From contig NZ_MRBY01000010.1 in NCBI RefSeq assembly GCF_001904615.1, positions 52,837 to 116,836 of the forward strand: DNA of 64,000 bases, written 5' to 3'. Numbering within the stretch: the stretch's first letter is position 1; each line of letters begins with the position of its first letter. The DNA comes from [Limnothrix rosea] IAM M-220. Its GTDB lineage: Bacteria; Cyanobacteriota; Cyanobacteriia; Cyanobacteriales; MRBY01. The notes below the pieces were generated by a model. It had not been told where the DNA came from. It ran no database searches and saw nothing but the letters and a program-made list of their open reading frames with translations. Shown piece by piece: positions 9,317 through 18,184 of the stretch. Both the position numbers and the translations under genes were made by a program.

Positions 9317-10000
9317 TTATGTATCCTGTAGGCCAAAGTAATATCCTTTACCATAAACGGTGTGAATCAGTGGGCGATCGCCTTTCGTTTCGACTTTACG
9401 GCGGAGTAGACGAATCAAAGCGGCGAGAACATTACTACTCGGCGGGGCTTCATCTTGCCAGAGGTGCTGATAAATTTGCTCGTGGGTGAGGAGCTGCTCA
9501 GCATTTTCCATAAAGTAGGTGAGTAATTGCAGTTCGCGGTCGGAGAGACGAATCATTCTCCCATTGCGATAGGCGACTTGATTTTCTTTATCGAGATCGA
9601 GATCCGCAATTTTTAAACGTTCTTCTGGAACTTCGAGGATCGGCGATCGCCGTAATAGTGCCCGCACACGGGCCAGTAGTTCTCGCAATTCAAACGGCTT
9701 AACAAGATAGTCATCAGCCCCCGCATCTAAACCTTGTACGCGGTCATCCACCGTATCCTTAGCCGTCAAAATTAAAACAGGTGTTGCTTTGCCTGTGGCG
9801 CGCACCTTTTGGCAAATAGTGAGGCCAGAATATTCCGGCAGCATCCAGTCGAGGATCAATAAATCATAATCCTTTCCTTGGGCAAGCTGTAGACCACTTT
9901 TGCCATTTTTTGCCGTTTCAACGACGTATCCTTCCCGCTCTAAAACTTGGCTCAAGGCTTCCCGTAGTTCTTTTTCGTCATCGACTAACAGAATGCGCAT
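9317..10000 (-). CDS. OmpR-family response regulator, RppA-like
   Basis: The 227-aa protein starts MRILLVDDEKE. An upstream extension to 10282 is rejected because it reads through the 3' end of the Hsp70-like gene. The receiver domain has acidic pocket DDE at 7-9, phospho-acceptor Asp51 in LILDWMLPE, Thr in LTAKD and Lys in VKPF. The winged-helix DNA-binding domain ends IHTVYGKGYYFG. It resembles cyanobacterial RppA-type regulators, linked in Synechocystis to redox or metal responses. No histidine kinase gene is adjacent, so its partner is elsewhere. The gene follows the Hsp70-like gene on the same strand after 91 bp. Confidence 0.85.
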   Translation of the reverse strand: MRILLVDDEKELREALSQVLEREGYVVETAKNGKSGLQLAQGKDYDLLILDWMLPEYSGLTICQKVRATGKATPVLILTAKDTVDDRVQGLDAGADDYLVKPFELRELLARVRALLRRSPILEVPEERLKIADLDLDKENQVAYRNGRMIRLSDRELQLLTYFMENAEQLLTHEQIYQHLWQDEAPPSSNVLAALIRLLRRKVETKGDRPLIHTVYGKGYYFGLQDT

Positions 10001-10091
10001 GAGGCTCCAGACTCCATGATTAACCACGCCTTTTATTATGGAGGAAGTTGTGGAGAGATCTATGTTTACAGTGATTGACAATGGGAAAATA

Positions 10092-11702
10092 CTAGCTAAT
10101 TTCAGCGACTTTTTGGTTTTCGAGGAGGGTGACATTACGCAGTAAATCTTCAACCGTAACTCGTAAACAGCGATCGCCGTCCACAAGGAATTGCAGTTTG
10201 ATGCGATCATTCCCCGGATAGCCGACTGGATCGAGCTTTGCCACTGTGCGTGCCCCGTCGCGATCATTGAGGGGTTTGACATTGGTTTGACCCTGACCTA
10301 GGGTTTTGGTCACAAGGCGATCGCCATCAAAATAAATTTCTGTGCCCATACTTTGTTTACCTAGCTCGCCGATGATCAGCTCAATGCTTGGCTGTTGCTC
10401 CGTCGATGCACCGAGGGTGATTTCGATGGGTTCAGACATGGGGTAGGGTTGCCCTTGGGGAATAATCGGATGCCAATCGTGGCATTTATTACGGCGGTTC
10501 CAGTAGCGAATACCGTAGCTGTGGTAGAGAAAATCTTTTAGTTCAAAACCTTGGGCTAACTGTAGAGCCCCGGCGGCGATCGCCCCGAAAGGATTATCGT
10601 TTTTAATTTTTTCTTCCAAGAAATAGGACTTTAACCAAGCCTGTACCGCTGGAATTTGGCTAGTTCCTCCCACAAGTAACACCGCCTCAATATCCTCCTT
10701 ACTTACCCCATTACGCCGCGCCTGTTGTAACAACTGCTCCATCAATCCATCGAGCTGCCCGACAAAGCCCTGTTCTTGTAAAATCCCTTCAAACTCTGCT
10801 CGTGTCAGATTTAGCTCAATACTTTCAAAAGTTTCAGCGTTGTAATAAACCTCACTCGCCTTATTTTTTTCTGACAGCTGAATTTTTAGGCGTTCGACGA
10901 GCCGTAAACTGAGGGCATCTTTCGGTAAATTTTGCTGTTTTTGAAAATAGTCAAAAAGCCAATTATCGAGATCAGAACCCCCTAGATTTTTGCCAGCCTT
11001 AGCAATCACCTTTGCGGTTCTTGCTTTTTGAGCACTACTATCAGCGTAGGATTTTTTTGCCCAACGCATAATGAAGCCCGTCGGTTTTGTTTGACCTTGG
11101 GTGAAATTTAGTTCTACTAAAGAAAAATCGACTGTCCCCCCCCCAAAATCAACAACGAGTACTTGTTTGAAGTTTTGCTCCAGCGCACCATAGCCGAGGG
11201 CTGCGGCAGTGGGTTCATCTAAAAGTTGAATTTTGTCGATGTCAGGCAAGGTGGCACAGACTTCTGTGAGCCAGCTCCGGTATGCTTCGAAGCTATCAAC
11301 GGGGACGGTCATCACTAGGCTATCTAGGGTTTCTGATTGGCGTTGTAATTGTTGGAATACGTCTCCGAGAAACCAACTGCCGAGTTGTTCAAAGGTTATT
11401 TGTTTGCCGTCTAGCTCTGGTAAAAAGCCTTGCATCGTTGTGCCGATTCCCCGTTTAAAGTTGCGGTAGAGTCGCTGTTCTGGATGTTGTTGTCCGTCTA
11501 GGCCGCGATCGCCGAGGGCTTGACCGATCACGACTTTTGATTGTGATGCATCTTCGACATAAATTTGGCTGGGAATGAGGGGAGGATTATTAACCAGCTG
11601 CTGAGATAGTCGATCAAGGGATAAAACCTCTGGCTCATTTTTAATGGCATTCCAGCGGGTTATCAGGGTATTACTTGTCCCAAAATCAATTGCGATCGCC
11701 AT
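10092..11702 (-). CDS. Hsp70-family (DnaK-like) ATPase
   Basis: The 536-aa protein opens with MAIAIDFGTSNTLITRW, the phosphate-1 motif of the actin/Hsp70 ATPase fold. It continues with LLDEPTAAALGYGA and VLVVDFGGGTVDFSLVEL (phosphate 2), then the adenosine motif VLLVGGTSQIPAVQ. The C-terminal part (about 385-536) is shorter and unlike a standard DnaK substrate domain, with no helical lid, so this is one of the atypical Hsp70 homologues common in cyanobacteria. A chaperone role is inferred. No dnaJ or grpE lies nearby. Confidence 0.85.
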   Translation of the reverse strand: MAIAIDFGTSNTLITRWNAIKNEPEVLSLDRLSQQLVNNPPLIPSQIYVEDASQSKVVIGQALGDRGLDGQQHPEQRLYRNFKRGIGTTMQGFLPELDGKQITFEQLGSWFLGDVFQQLQRQSETLDSLVMTVPVDSFEAYRSWLTEVCATLPDIDKIQLLDEPTAAALGYGALEQNFKQVLVVDFGGGTVDFSLVELNFTQGQTKPTGFIMRWAKKSYADSSAQKARTAKVIAKAGKNLGGSDLDNWLFDYFQKQQNLPKDALSLRLVERLKIQLSEKNKASEVYYNAETFESIELNLTRAEFEGILQEQGFVGQLDGLMEQLLQQARRNGVSKEDIEAVLLVGGTSQIPAVQAWLKSYFLEEKIKNDNPFGAIAAGALQLAQGFELKDFLYHSYGIRYWNRRNKCHDWHPIIPQGQPYPMSEPIEITLGASTEQQPSIELIIGELGKQSMGTEIYFDGDRLVTKTLGQGQTNVKPLNDRDGARTVAKLDPVGYPGNDRIKLQFLVDGDRCLRVTVEDLLRNVTLLENQKVAEIS

Positions 11703-11933
11703 AGTCGCCTTAGTTTTTCCTTAACTCTAAAAAGTCACCAGAGTATTGTACCGAGTTCAGCTCTAGCAAGGCGAGTGATATCAGTCACTAGTATCCTTGA
11801 TGTTTCTTCTTAAATAGCTTTGGTTTTGTCACCGAGGTGATGGACAAAATTCACCGCCTAGGCTTTTTGGTATCACATAGAAGAGCGGGCGATCGCCGTA
11901 AACTAGCCTGTATCGTCACTTTTTACTGATTTC

Positions 11934-12149
11934 ATGAACGTTCTCGAAATTTGCCAAGAAGCTGTAACTACGGGTTTTATTTCCTCTGACCTCGCCTATA
12001 GATTAAGACAGCTACTGTGGTTTAAAAATCTTTCTAGTGTTGAATTAGCAACCCTTGAGTTTGTTGCTCGTCGCATTGATGCTGGCAAAATCAGAATCTC
12101 ATCTGTATCAAATCACGACATGAGTCGGGAATTACAAAGGGTAAACTAA
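11934..12149 (+). CDS. small conserved hypothetical protein
   Basis: This 71-aa soluble protein starts MNVLEICQEAVTTGFIS. It is largely helical by eye, with the segment RLRQLLWFKNLSSVELATLE, and has no membrane helix or Cys pairs. I do not recognise a named family, although short proteins of this look recur in cyanobacteria. It lies 28 bp ahead of tlyA on the same strand, so the two may be co-transcribed. The 230 bp upstream holds only short inverted repeats. Confidence 0.6.
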   Translation: MNVLEICQEAVTTGFISSDLAYRLRQLLWFKNLSSVELATLEFVARRIDAGKIRISSVSNHDMSRELQRVN

Positions 12150-12177
12150 AGGACGCAACCTCTTAAATTTTGTCATT

Positions 12178-12996
12178 TTGGCTAAGCAAAGATTAGATAC
12201 TCTTCTTGTCGATCTAGAACTCTGTGAATCGCGACAACTGGCACAGCGACTGATTCGGGCAGGGGAAGTGAAGGTACGCCAAAGAATTATTGATAAGCCG
12301 GGGACTTTAGTGCCGACAGACGCGGAGATTGAGGTTAAGGCAAAACCGCCCTTTGTCTCCCGTGGTGGCGAAAAACTGGCTAAGGCGATCGCCCATTTTG
12401 AAATCGAAGTAAAAGATCGTGTGTGTTTAGACGGCGGCATTTCGACGGGTGGCTTTACAGACTGTTTGTTTCAGGTGGGCGCGAAGCAGGTGTATGGCAT
12501 TGATGTGGGCTATGGACAGGTGGCATGGAAAATTCGCCAAGATCCCCGTTTAGTACTGCGAGAACGAACTAATTTTCGGCATCTAACCCCAGAAGATTTA
12601 TATGAGGATGTGGCAGCAGGCGATCGCCCAACTTTAGGTGTGATGGATTTATCTTTTATTTCCCTGCGCAAAGTATTGCCAACTTTATGGACGTTGTTGG
12701 TGGAGCCGCGAGAGGTTCTATTACTGGTAAAGCCGCAATTTGAAGTGGGGCGTGAACAGGTCGGTAAAAAAGGTGTGGTGCGGGACTCTCAAGCCCAAGC
12801 CCAAGCGATTTTTGATGTATTGACTGTGGCGCAAAAACTGGGTTGGCAACCCCATGGTTTAACTTGGTCGCCTATTAAAGGGCCCGCGGGCAACATTGAA
12901 TATCTGCTCTGGCTGCAACAATCACCTTCAGAAATGCAGCTTGCTCTAGAAGATGTCGCTGCTCTCACCCACTCTGCAATGGTGTCGTTTAAGTAA
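12178..12996 (+). CDS. tlyA: TlyA family rRNA (cytidine-2'-O)-methyltransferase
   Basis: This 272-aa protein starts at TTG (12178). An N-terminal S4 RNA-binding domain (residues about 2-60, RLDTLLVDLELCESRQLAQR) precedes a FtsJ-like SAM methyltransferase domain. That domain has KPPFVSRGGEKLAKA, a SAM-binding loop CLDGGISTGGFTDCL, and the catalytic-region residues in MDLSFISLRKVLP and LLVKPQFEVGR. TlyA proteins 2'-O-methylate cytidines in 16S and/or 23S rRNA. The order of motifs is complete. No in-frame ATG lies close upstream, so the TTG start is accepted. Confidence 0.9.
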   Translation: MAKQRLDTLLVDLELCESRQLAQRLIRAGEVKVRQRIIDKPGTLVPTDAEIEVKAKPPFVSRGGEKLAKAIAHFEIEVKDRVCLDGGISTGGFTDCLFQVGAKQVYGIDVGYGQVAWKIRQDPRLVLRERTNFRHLTPEDLYEDVAAGDRPTLGVMDLSFISLRKVLPTLWTLLVEPREVLLLVKPQFEVGREQVGKKGVVRDSQAQAQAIFDVLTVAQKLGWQPHGLTWSPIKGPAGNIEYLLWLQQSPSEMQLALEDVAALTHSAMVSFK

Positions 12997-13022
12997 AATT
13001 TAAACCCACAAATTTTAAATTT

Positions 13023-14216
13023 TTATAGCTTCGTAACGTCGTAATCGTAAATCCAGGCAGATTTGAGATTCATGAGATTCGGCGCGATGGCATCAACGAT
13101 TTTAAAAACGAAATCACGGGCGATCGCCTTGAGACCTGATGCGTGAAAAATATCAGCATTTTTGCGGGATGTTATTTGCATTCTCGTTGCCCGTTGATAA
13201 CGCAGATTTTCGTATTGTTGAAATGCTCCTTCTGTTGTTTGGTGACGTTGCAAACATTGCGCGAGGACGTAGGCATCTTCGATGGACATGGCTGCCCCCT
13301 GAGCCTGAAAAGGAACCATTGGATGGGCGGCATCACCGAGTAATGTCACTTTATTTTGTGACCAAAAGGGTAAAGCTGGGCGCGTAAATAGTCCCCATTT
13401 ATAGCAAGGCTCTGGACTGGCAATCATGTCCTTTAAAATTTGATTGAGTAAGCGAGATTGATTTTGAAATTCTGCCGCGACTTGAGATTTATCCACCTCA
13501 ATTGTCCAGCCTTCCTCCTGCCACTGACTTTCTTTAACGACTAAAACCAAATTTAACCACTGCTCACCATGATTTAAATTGCCGTTGGGATAAGCTACAA
13601 CGTGATGATTTTTCCCAAGCCAAACTGTTGCGCGTCCTGCCAACTCTTCGTAGGGCGATCGCCAAGGTAAGATAGCGCGAAAAGCCGCATAGCCGGCATA
13701 ACTGGGTTTTGTTTGTTGACTATCGAGCATTAACTGTCGGCGGGTTGGAGATCCGACACCATCAGCGCCAACCAATCCTGCAACTTCAACCTTGGGAGCA
13801 TGTTCAAATTTCAGCGCAACCTTATCCGTTGTTTGGGAATAACCCGTTAAACGAGTCGCAAAATTCAACTTACTTTTATCCCTTAGCCCGTCAAATAAAA
13901 GTTGGTGCAAATCGGCGCGACGGCATTGATAATACAGCTGATTTTTTGGTAATTGCCATTTGATTAGAGTTTGGTCTGAAGTGAAAGACCGCAACTCAAA
14001 ACCATAACAACGGTGGGCGATCGCCTCTAGCTTTTCCGTTAACCCCAAAGCCGCTAAAACACGCACAACATTCGGGCTCACCTGAATCCCGTAGCCCAAT
14101 GCCTCAAAACTTTCTGCCTGTTCGTAGAGAGTGAAGGGAATATTTTGTTGCTCAAGGGCACAGGCCAAAGTTAAACCGCCAATACCTGCACCGACGATAC
14201 CAAGGGGGTTAGTCAT
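13023..14216 (-). CDS. FAD-dependent monooxygenase (aromatic hydroxylase type)
   Basis: The 397-aa flavoprotein begins MTNPLGIVGAGIGGLTLACAL, the dinucleotide-binding GxGxxG. It has the second FAD motif in VGADGVGSPTRRQL near residue 150 and the third in LLGDAAHPMVPFQAQGAAM near 290. This is the group A flavin monooxygenase pattern, related to salicylate hydroxylase, UbiH and zeaxanthin epoxidase. The substrate cannot be read from sequence. It stands alone and leftward, next to a gene of lipid-quinone metabolism at 14476, which does not prove a shared pathway. Confidence 0.85.
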   Translation of the reverse strand: MTNPLGIVGAGIGGLTLACALEQQNIPFTLYEQAESFEALGYGIQVSPNVVRVLAALGLTEKLEAIAHRCYGFELRSFTSDQTLIKWQLPKNQLYYQCRRADLHQLLFDGLRDKSKLNFATRLTGYSQTTDKVALKFEHAPKVEVAGLVGADGVGSPTRRQLMLDSQQTKPSYAGYAAFRAILPWRSPYEELAGRATVWLGKNHHVVAYPNGNLNHGEQWLNLVLVVKESQWQEEGWTIEVDKSQVAAEFQNQSRLLNQILKDMIASPEPCYKWGLFTRPALPFWSQNKVTLLGDAAHPMVPFQAQGAAMSIEDAYVLAQCLQRHQTTEGAFQQYENLRYQRATRMQITSRKNADIFHASGLKAIARDFVFKIVDAIAPNLMNLKSAWIYDYDVTKL

Positions 14217-14247
14217 AAATAAAAGCGTTAATAAACGGCTACTGGAA

Positions 14248-14446
14248 AACTATATATAGTCATTCCGAATAAGTTCTAAGGAGCATTTGTATCCTTCCTT
14301 GGGGAAGGTGCTCGTAGAGCGGAAGGGGTTGCAACAGATTATGAAACTTACGAAGAACCTGTCACAAAACTCTCGCAACAGGAAAGTGTAAATCTCCAAA
14401 AAAAAACTACAGATCGATGATTACTCATGGAACTATAGTTTCGTTT
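14248..14446. repeat. possible degenerate inverted-repeat element
   Basis: The intergenic stretch begins with ACTATATATAGTCATTCCG and ends with GGAACTATAGTTTCG, which are imperfect inverted copies. An internal hairpin CCTTCC/GGGAAGG lies near 14291-14307. It may be an eroded MITE related to the element at 32.37 kb, which also starts with TATAGTC. The resemblance is confined to the ends, so confidence is low. Confidence 0.3.
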
Positions 14447-14475
14447 TAGATTGGAGAGATTAATCTCGTGAAAAT

Positions 14476-15462
14476 TTAGGCATTAACCGTTTCACCAGTT
14501 CTTGCTTCATCAACGGAATTAATGGTTGATTTTTTTACTGCTCTAAACATACCAAAGCGGCAGAGACCAGCACCAAAAGCGACGCGCATTAAGAGCATGG
14601 TGGGTACTTCCCGTAGAGACTTAATAAAGCCAGAGAAACCAAATTTAATCAGACCCTTCGGGCGAACAATACCTTGCCAAATGGATTCTAACCAAGAAGG
14701 CAATGTTTCCTTTGTCCAGTCAGCGGTAACAACTTCACCGTCAACTAAGCCAGTTTCAGCAATCTGCTCAGAGAAACGCTCAATACTGGAAAAAGAAGGG
14801 TGAGACCACTGGTCAAGGAGCTGACGCATAACGGGTTTTTCCCACCAGTTGAGGGGCACACGGCGATCGTCGCGCTGGTTCCAGTCCGCAACAACGAGGA
14901 TACCGCCGGGCTTCAGGACACGCATCATTTCTTCTGCGTACTTCATTTTGTCGGGCATGTGGGGACCTGCTTCCACAGACCAAACCACATCAAAACTATT
15001 GTCGGGGAAAGACATATCAAGCGCGTCATTCACCATAAATTTGGCCGTGACACCTTCAGGAGTGAGGTCGTTAGCGCGCTGGGCTTGCTTGGGGCTGAGG
15101 GTAATGCCTGTTGCTTGGAAGCCGTAGTTTTGCGCCATGATGCGGCTACTACCGCCGAAACCACAACCAACGTCGAGAACAGTTGTGCCAGCGGGAAGCT
15201 TATCTAGACCACCCCAGCGAACCATCTCATGGACAAAGTCAGCCTTTGCTTTGAGGAAATCTTTGCGGCGTGGGGGAGAGCCGTAGTGACCGAGGTGAAT
15301 ATGTTCACCCCAGTAAAATTCGAGAATACCGTCTTCTGTCCACTCATCATAGGAGTTGGCAACGGTGTTAGAGGAGTCGTAGCTACGGGGAGTCAGTAGA
15401 TAGATTGCTACCCCGATAACGAGTAGCGCCACTAAAAAACCGATGATGTATAACCAGAACAT
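14476..15462 (-). CDS. MPBQ/MSBQ-type prenylquinone methyltransferase (Sll0418-like)
   Basis: The 328-aa protein has one N-terminal membrane helix (residues about 3-24) and a class I SAM methyltransferase domain. That domain shows VLDVGCGFGGSSRIMA (motif I), WSVEAGPHMPDK and LKPGGILVVADWNQRDDR. The sequence closely matches my memory of Synechocystis Sll0418, which methylates 2-methyl-6-phytyl-benzoquinone and the solanesyl analogue for tocopherol and plastoquinone synthesis. Segments such as DEWTEDGILEFYWGEHIHLG and FGAGLCRFGMF are near identical to that protein. A thylakoid or inner-envelope location is expected. Confidence 0.88.
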   Translation of the reverse strand: MFWLYIIGFLVALLVIGVAIYLLTPRSYDSSNTVANSYDEWTEDGILEFYWGEHIHLGHYGSPPRRKDFLKAKADFVHEMVRWGGLDKLPAGTTVLDVGCGFGGSSRIMAQNYGFQATGITLSPKQAQRANDLTPEGVTAKFMVNDALDMSFPDNSFDVVWSVEAGPHMPDKMKYAEEMMRVLKPGGILVVADWNQRDDRRVPLNWWEKPVMRQLLDQWSHPSFSSIERFSEQIAETGLVDGEVVTADWTKETLPSWLESIWQGIVRPKGLIKFGFSGFIKSLREVPTMLLMRVAFGAGLCRFGMFRAVKKSTINSVDEARTGETVNA

Positions 15463-15761
15463 TTAAGGCTTATCCGTAATATTTATTCACATTGCTATGC
15501 TTATGATATCAACTTGTGTGATCTATTGACTCTTTCGCTGTTTGTGAGGGACTTGCAATCGGATTTCTCTAAAAATTTTTGGGATGGTTTTGTCGGGTCA
15601 CTTTGGCTTTTTTGCTTTGGGCGATCGCCTTTTTTGTGACTCTTAAACTAAAGAGAAATGATGCTGACAGTTTCGATGGATCAATGGCTGGGAATAATGA
15701 TTTTTTCAATAGAGAGTCTTTAAAGGAAAGGCGGCGATCGCCTCAGATTTAAAGCCCCAAG
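15463..15761. other. intergenic region with HIP1 sites only
   Basis: About 300 bp lie between the leftward methyltransferase start and the terminator of the acidic protein gene. Two HIP1 copies and a few T runs are visible. The promoter for the methyltransferase must lie near 15470-15560, but I cannot define the boxes. Confidence 0.4.
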
Positions 15762-15794
15762 AAAAAAGGAAAAGCCCGATGACTTTTCCCTTTT
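15762..15794 (-). terminator. rho-independent terminator of the acidic protein gene
   Basis: Read on the minus strand, GGGAAAAG and CTTTTCC form a stem with a loop of about 8 nt, followed at once by TTTTTTC. It lies about 40 bp beyond the stop at 15833. Confidence 0.8.
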
Positions 15795-15832
15795 AGATTA
15801 TTTACCCAGTTTGGAGCTCAAGGCTCCCTGAC

Positions 15833-17761
15833 TTATTGGATTTCAGGCAAACCCTCAATAATGATCACATCATCTGAGCTAGAGCCATCGGAACCAGAGT
15901 TGCCAGAATCAGAACCACTATCTGTACCATCATTAATTTCCGGGAGACCTTCAATAATGATTACATCGTTACCTGAGTCGGAAGAGTCATCGTCATCAGA
16001 ATCTGAGTCATCATCGTTGTCGTCATCATCAGAATCTAAGTCATCATCGTTGTCGTCATCATCATCATCATCAGAATCTGAGTCGCTACCAGTATCAGAA
16101 TCATCCACATCTACGTCAATGTCTACATCGTCATCGATATCCGCGTCAGCGATTTCAGGTAAGCCGACAAAAACTTCAAGGGGAATATCGTCAAAGTCGA
16201 TTTGTACTAGACCAATGAGACCAGGGAAAATTGACGAGCCGGGACCGACCTGACGGAAGCAAAAAACTTCATTTTCGTAGTAGCCTTTCTTCTTTTTGCC
16301 TCTGCCTTGACCCTTGTGCTTACCTTTGCTCTTATTGCGGTGGGCAACGTAGTAACGGTCTAGACCTTTGTCGATGACGGTGATGTCAATATCAATGTCG
16401 ATATCGATATCCACTTCAGCAAGTTGTTTTTCGAGGGCTTCGTACTCGTCTTCACTGAGATCGTTAACATCATCAGAATCACTGAGAGTGTTATCGGGAT
16501 CGTCGGAAGTATCATCAAGAAGATCCGTGATAGACAAGAAGCGAACACTCGTGGCGACAGTGGTGGGTGCATTCCCGGTTTCATCGTCAGCACAAACATT
16601 ACAAGCGCCTAAACCAACATTGGTATCATCATCGCCATTATTGATTAGTTCTGTACCACCTACTGCAGCAATAAAGTTTACGGAACCATCACTGCGGCCG
16701 CTGAACTCATTACTACCTTGTTCAAATTCAAAATCAACATCTTTACGAGCCGTACCTTCAAACTCAGCAACAGCACTGACATTTCCTAAGAGAGCAGTGA
16801 AATTGCCTTCTGCTTCACCCTTAATTTTGTAGTCAAGCTCTTGGGTTAGATCAATTTCTGTCGAATCACCTTCAAGCTTAGAGAAAGGGCCACCAAGGGT
16901 GATGTCTACAAATGCATCATCAGCATCATCAGCTTTGATTTTGAACTCAGCAGTAGATCTTGTGCCAACTGTTTGAATTTGGAACTTTTCGTTTGCTGCA
17001 CCGATAAAACGAATTTCGTCGTCAGTTGTGTCTAGATCTGTTCCACTACTCGCAACAACGTCTTCGCCGTAAAACTTGAACTTAACCCGTCTTTCGAGGC
17101 TGGGTGTGGGATTAGAGCCACCACCAGAACTGCCGCCAGCAAAACTCCAGGTACTAGGAAGATTAAATTCGCCGCCTTCGAGGTTTGCATTTAGGATGCC
17201 GACATCAAGTTGCCCAGCGACTGCTTCAAAATCTTCGTCAGAGTCGGTTGTGAGGGTTACTGGTTGATTAATAAAAACGAGGGGGGCTGCACCTACAACT
17301 TCTGGCTGAATCAGCGTTCCCATCAGGGAATTGGCAGTATCAAAATTAAAGGTATCGACGGCAAAGTCAAGCTGGGTGGCAACGCTAGTAAAAATAACGG
17401 GATAACCGTCGTTATCGTAGGCGAGTCCTGTGAGTAAACCTTGGAGTGCGCCAGTATCACCTTGGTCTACGGTCGCCATGGTGGGGTCTATATTGTTGTC
17501 GAACCTTGCGGCGGTTGGTACGAAAACGGCGGTGGAGGTATTGCCAATTTCGGATTCGAGGTTTAGGGTTTCGACGGTGGCATCAAGGAGTTTGACGTTT
17601 TTGCCAGCGCCGACATCGACCATGTCTGGGAGGAAGAAGCCTGCTGCGCCGGAAAAGTCGCCGCCGGTGACTTGGACTTGGGCGATCGCCGGAGCATTAA
17701 AACTAACTAATGTCCCCCCGACTAATCCGAAACAAACAAGTTTTTTTGTGGATAAGTTCAT
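15833..17761 (-). CDS. exported, highly acidic Asp/Ser-rich protein with GLPEI motifs
   Basis: This protein of about 642 aa starts MNLSTKKLVCFGLVGG (ATG at 17761) and has a signal peptide ending near APAIAQ. The first 200 residues are Val/Asp/Gly-rich with a beta-sheet look. The middle part contains a Cys pair (ACNVCADDE) and a basic patch (residues about 475-500, rich in Lys and Gly). The last 150 residues are runs of Asp and Ser. GLPEI occurs three times, twice as VIIIEGLPEI. Asp/Ser runs suggest calcium or cation binding at the cell surface, but that is inference. I recognise no family. Confidence 0.7.
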   Translation of the reverse strand: MNLSTKKLVCFGLVGGTLVSFNAPAIAQVQVTGGDFSGAAGFFLPDMVDVGAGKNVKLLDATVETLNLESEIGNTSTAVFVPTAARFDNNIDPTMATVDQGDTGALQGLLTGLAYDNDGYPVIFTSVATQLDFAVDTFNFDTANSLMGTLIQPEVVGAAPLVFINQPVTLTTDSDEDFEAVAGQLDVGILNANLEGGEFNLPSTWSFAGGSSGGGSNPTPSLERRVKFKFYGEDVVASSGTDLDTTDDEIRFIGAANEKFQIQTVGTRSTAEFKIKADDADDAFVDITLGGPFSKLEGDSTEIDLTQELDYKIKGEAEGNFTALLGNVSAVAEFEGTARKDVDFEFEQGSNEFSGRSDGSVNFIAAVGGTELINNGDDDTNVGLGACNVCADDETGNAPTTVATSVRFLSITDLLDDTSDDPDNTLSDSDDVNDLSEDEYEALEKQLAEVDIDIDIDIDITVIDKGLDRYYVAHRNKSKGKHKGQGRGKKKKGYYENEVFCFRQVGPGSSIFPGLIGLVQIDFDDIPLEVFVGLPEIADADIDDDVDIDVDVDDSDTGSDSDSDDDDDDDNDDDLDSDDDDNDDDSDSDDDDSSDSGNDVIIIEGLPEINDGTDSGSDSGNSGSDGSSSDDVIIIEGLPEIQ

Positions 17762-18184
17762 AGGAAAGAACTCCAAATTTTTAAGGAAATACAGGTGGGT
17801 AGCGAGTAGAAATTGTAGCTGGACTAAAATTGTTTAAGAAAACACAAGCATGGGGGCTTTTTCTTATTTTTCCCAAATTGTAGTTTGACCTAACAAACTA
17901 ATTTTAAATCTCTTCTTTTATCCTGAATGCTGGTACTATGGCTGGAACAAAAAATAGGATTGAAGAGACTTTAAGGGTGAGAAAGATCAGTCTGGAAAAT
18001 TGTTTAAGCTTTGCCGGCGATCGCCCTAAAAAAGAAGAAAGTTAGCCTTGTTTCTCATAGACAGGGAGACTCATAAAAGGTTCCCTAAAATCTAAAGTTA
18101 TTTTCTTGTTCGCAATAGAGCAATATTTTTTATGGCAGGCGATCGCCTAGGGAGCCGATGTAACTTAAACCACTTTTAATGAAT
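17762..18184. other. intergenic region between acidic protein and porin genes
   Basis: These 420 bp lie between two leftward genes. They contain two HIP1 sites and AT-rich stretches that probably hold the promoter of the acidic protein gene. No ORF with a recognisable product or RNA gene was seen. Confidence 0.4.

Noticed and set aside
10001..10282. N-terminal extension of the response regulator
   Set aside because: The added 94 residues read through the Hsp70-like gene's 3' end and lack receiver features; the ATG at 10000 gives the normal N terminus.
15861..16253. Rightward Ser/Glu-rich ORF
   Set aside because: It is the antisense reading of the Asp/Ser repeats of the leftward acidic protein.
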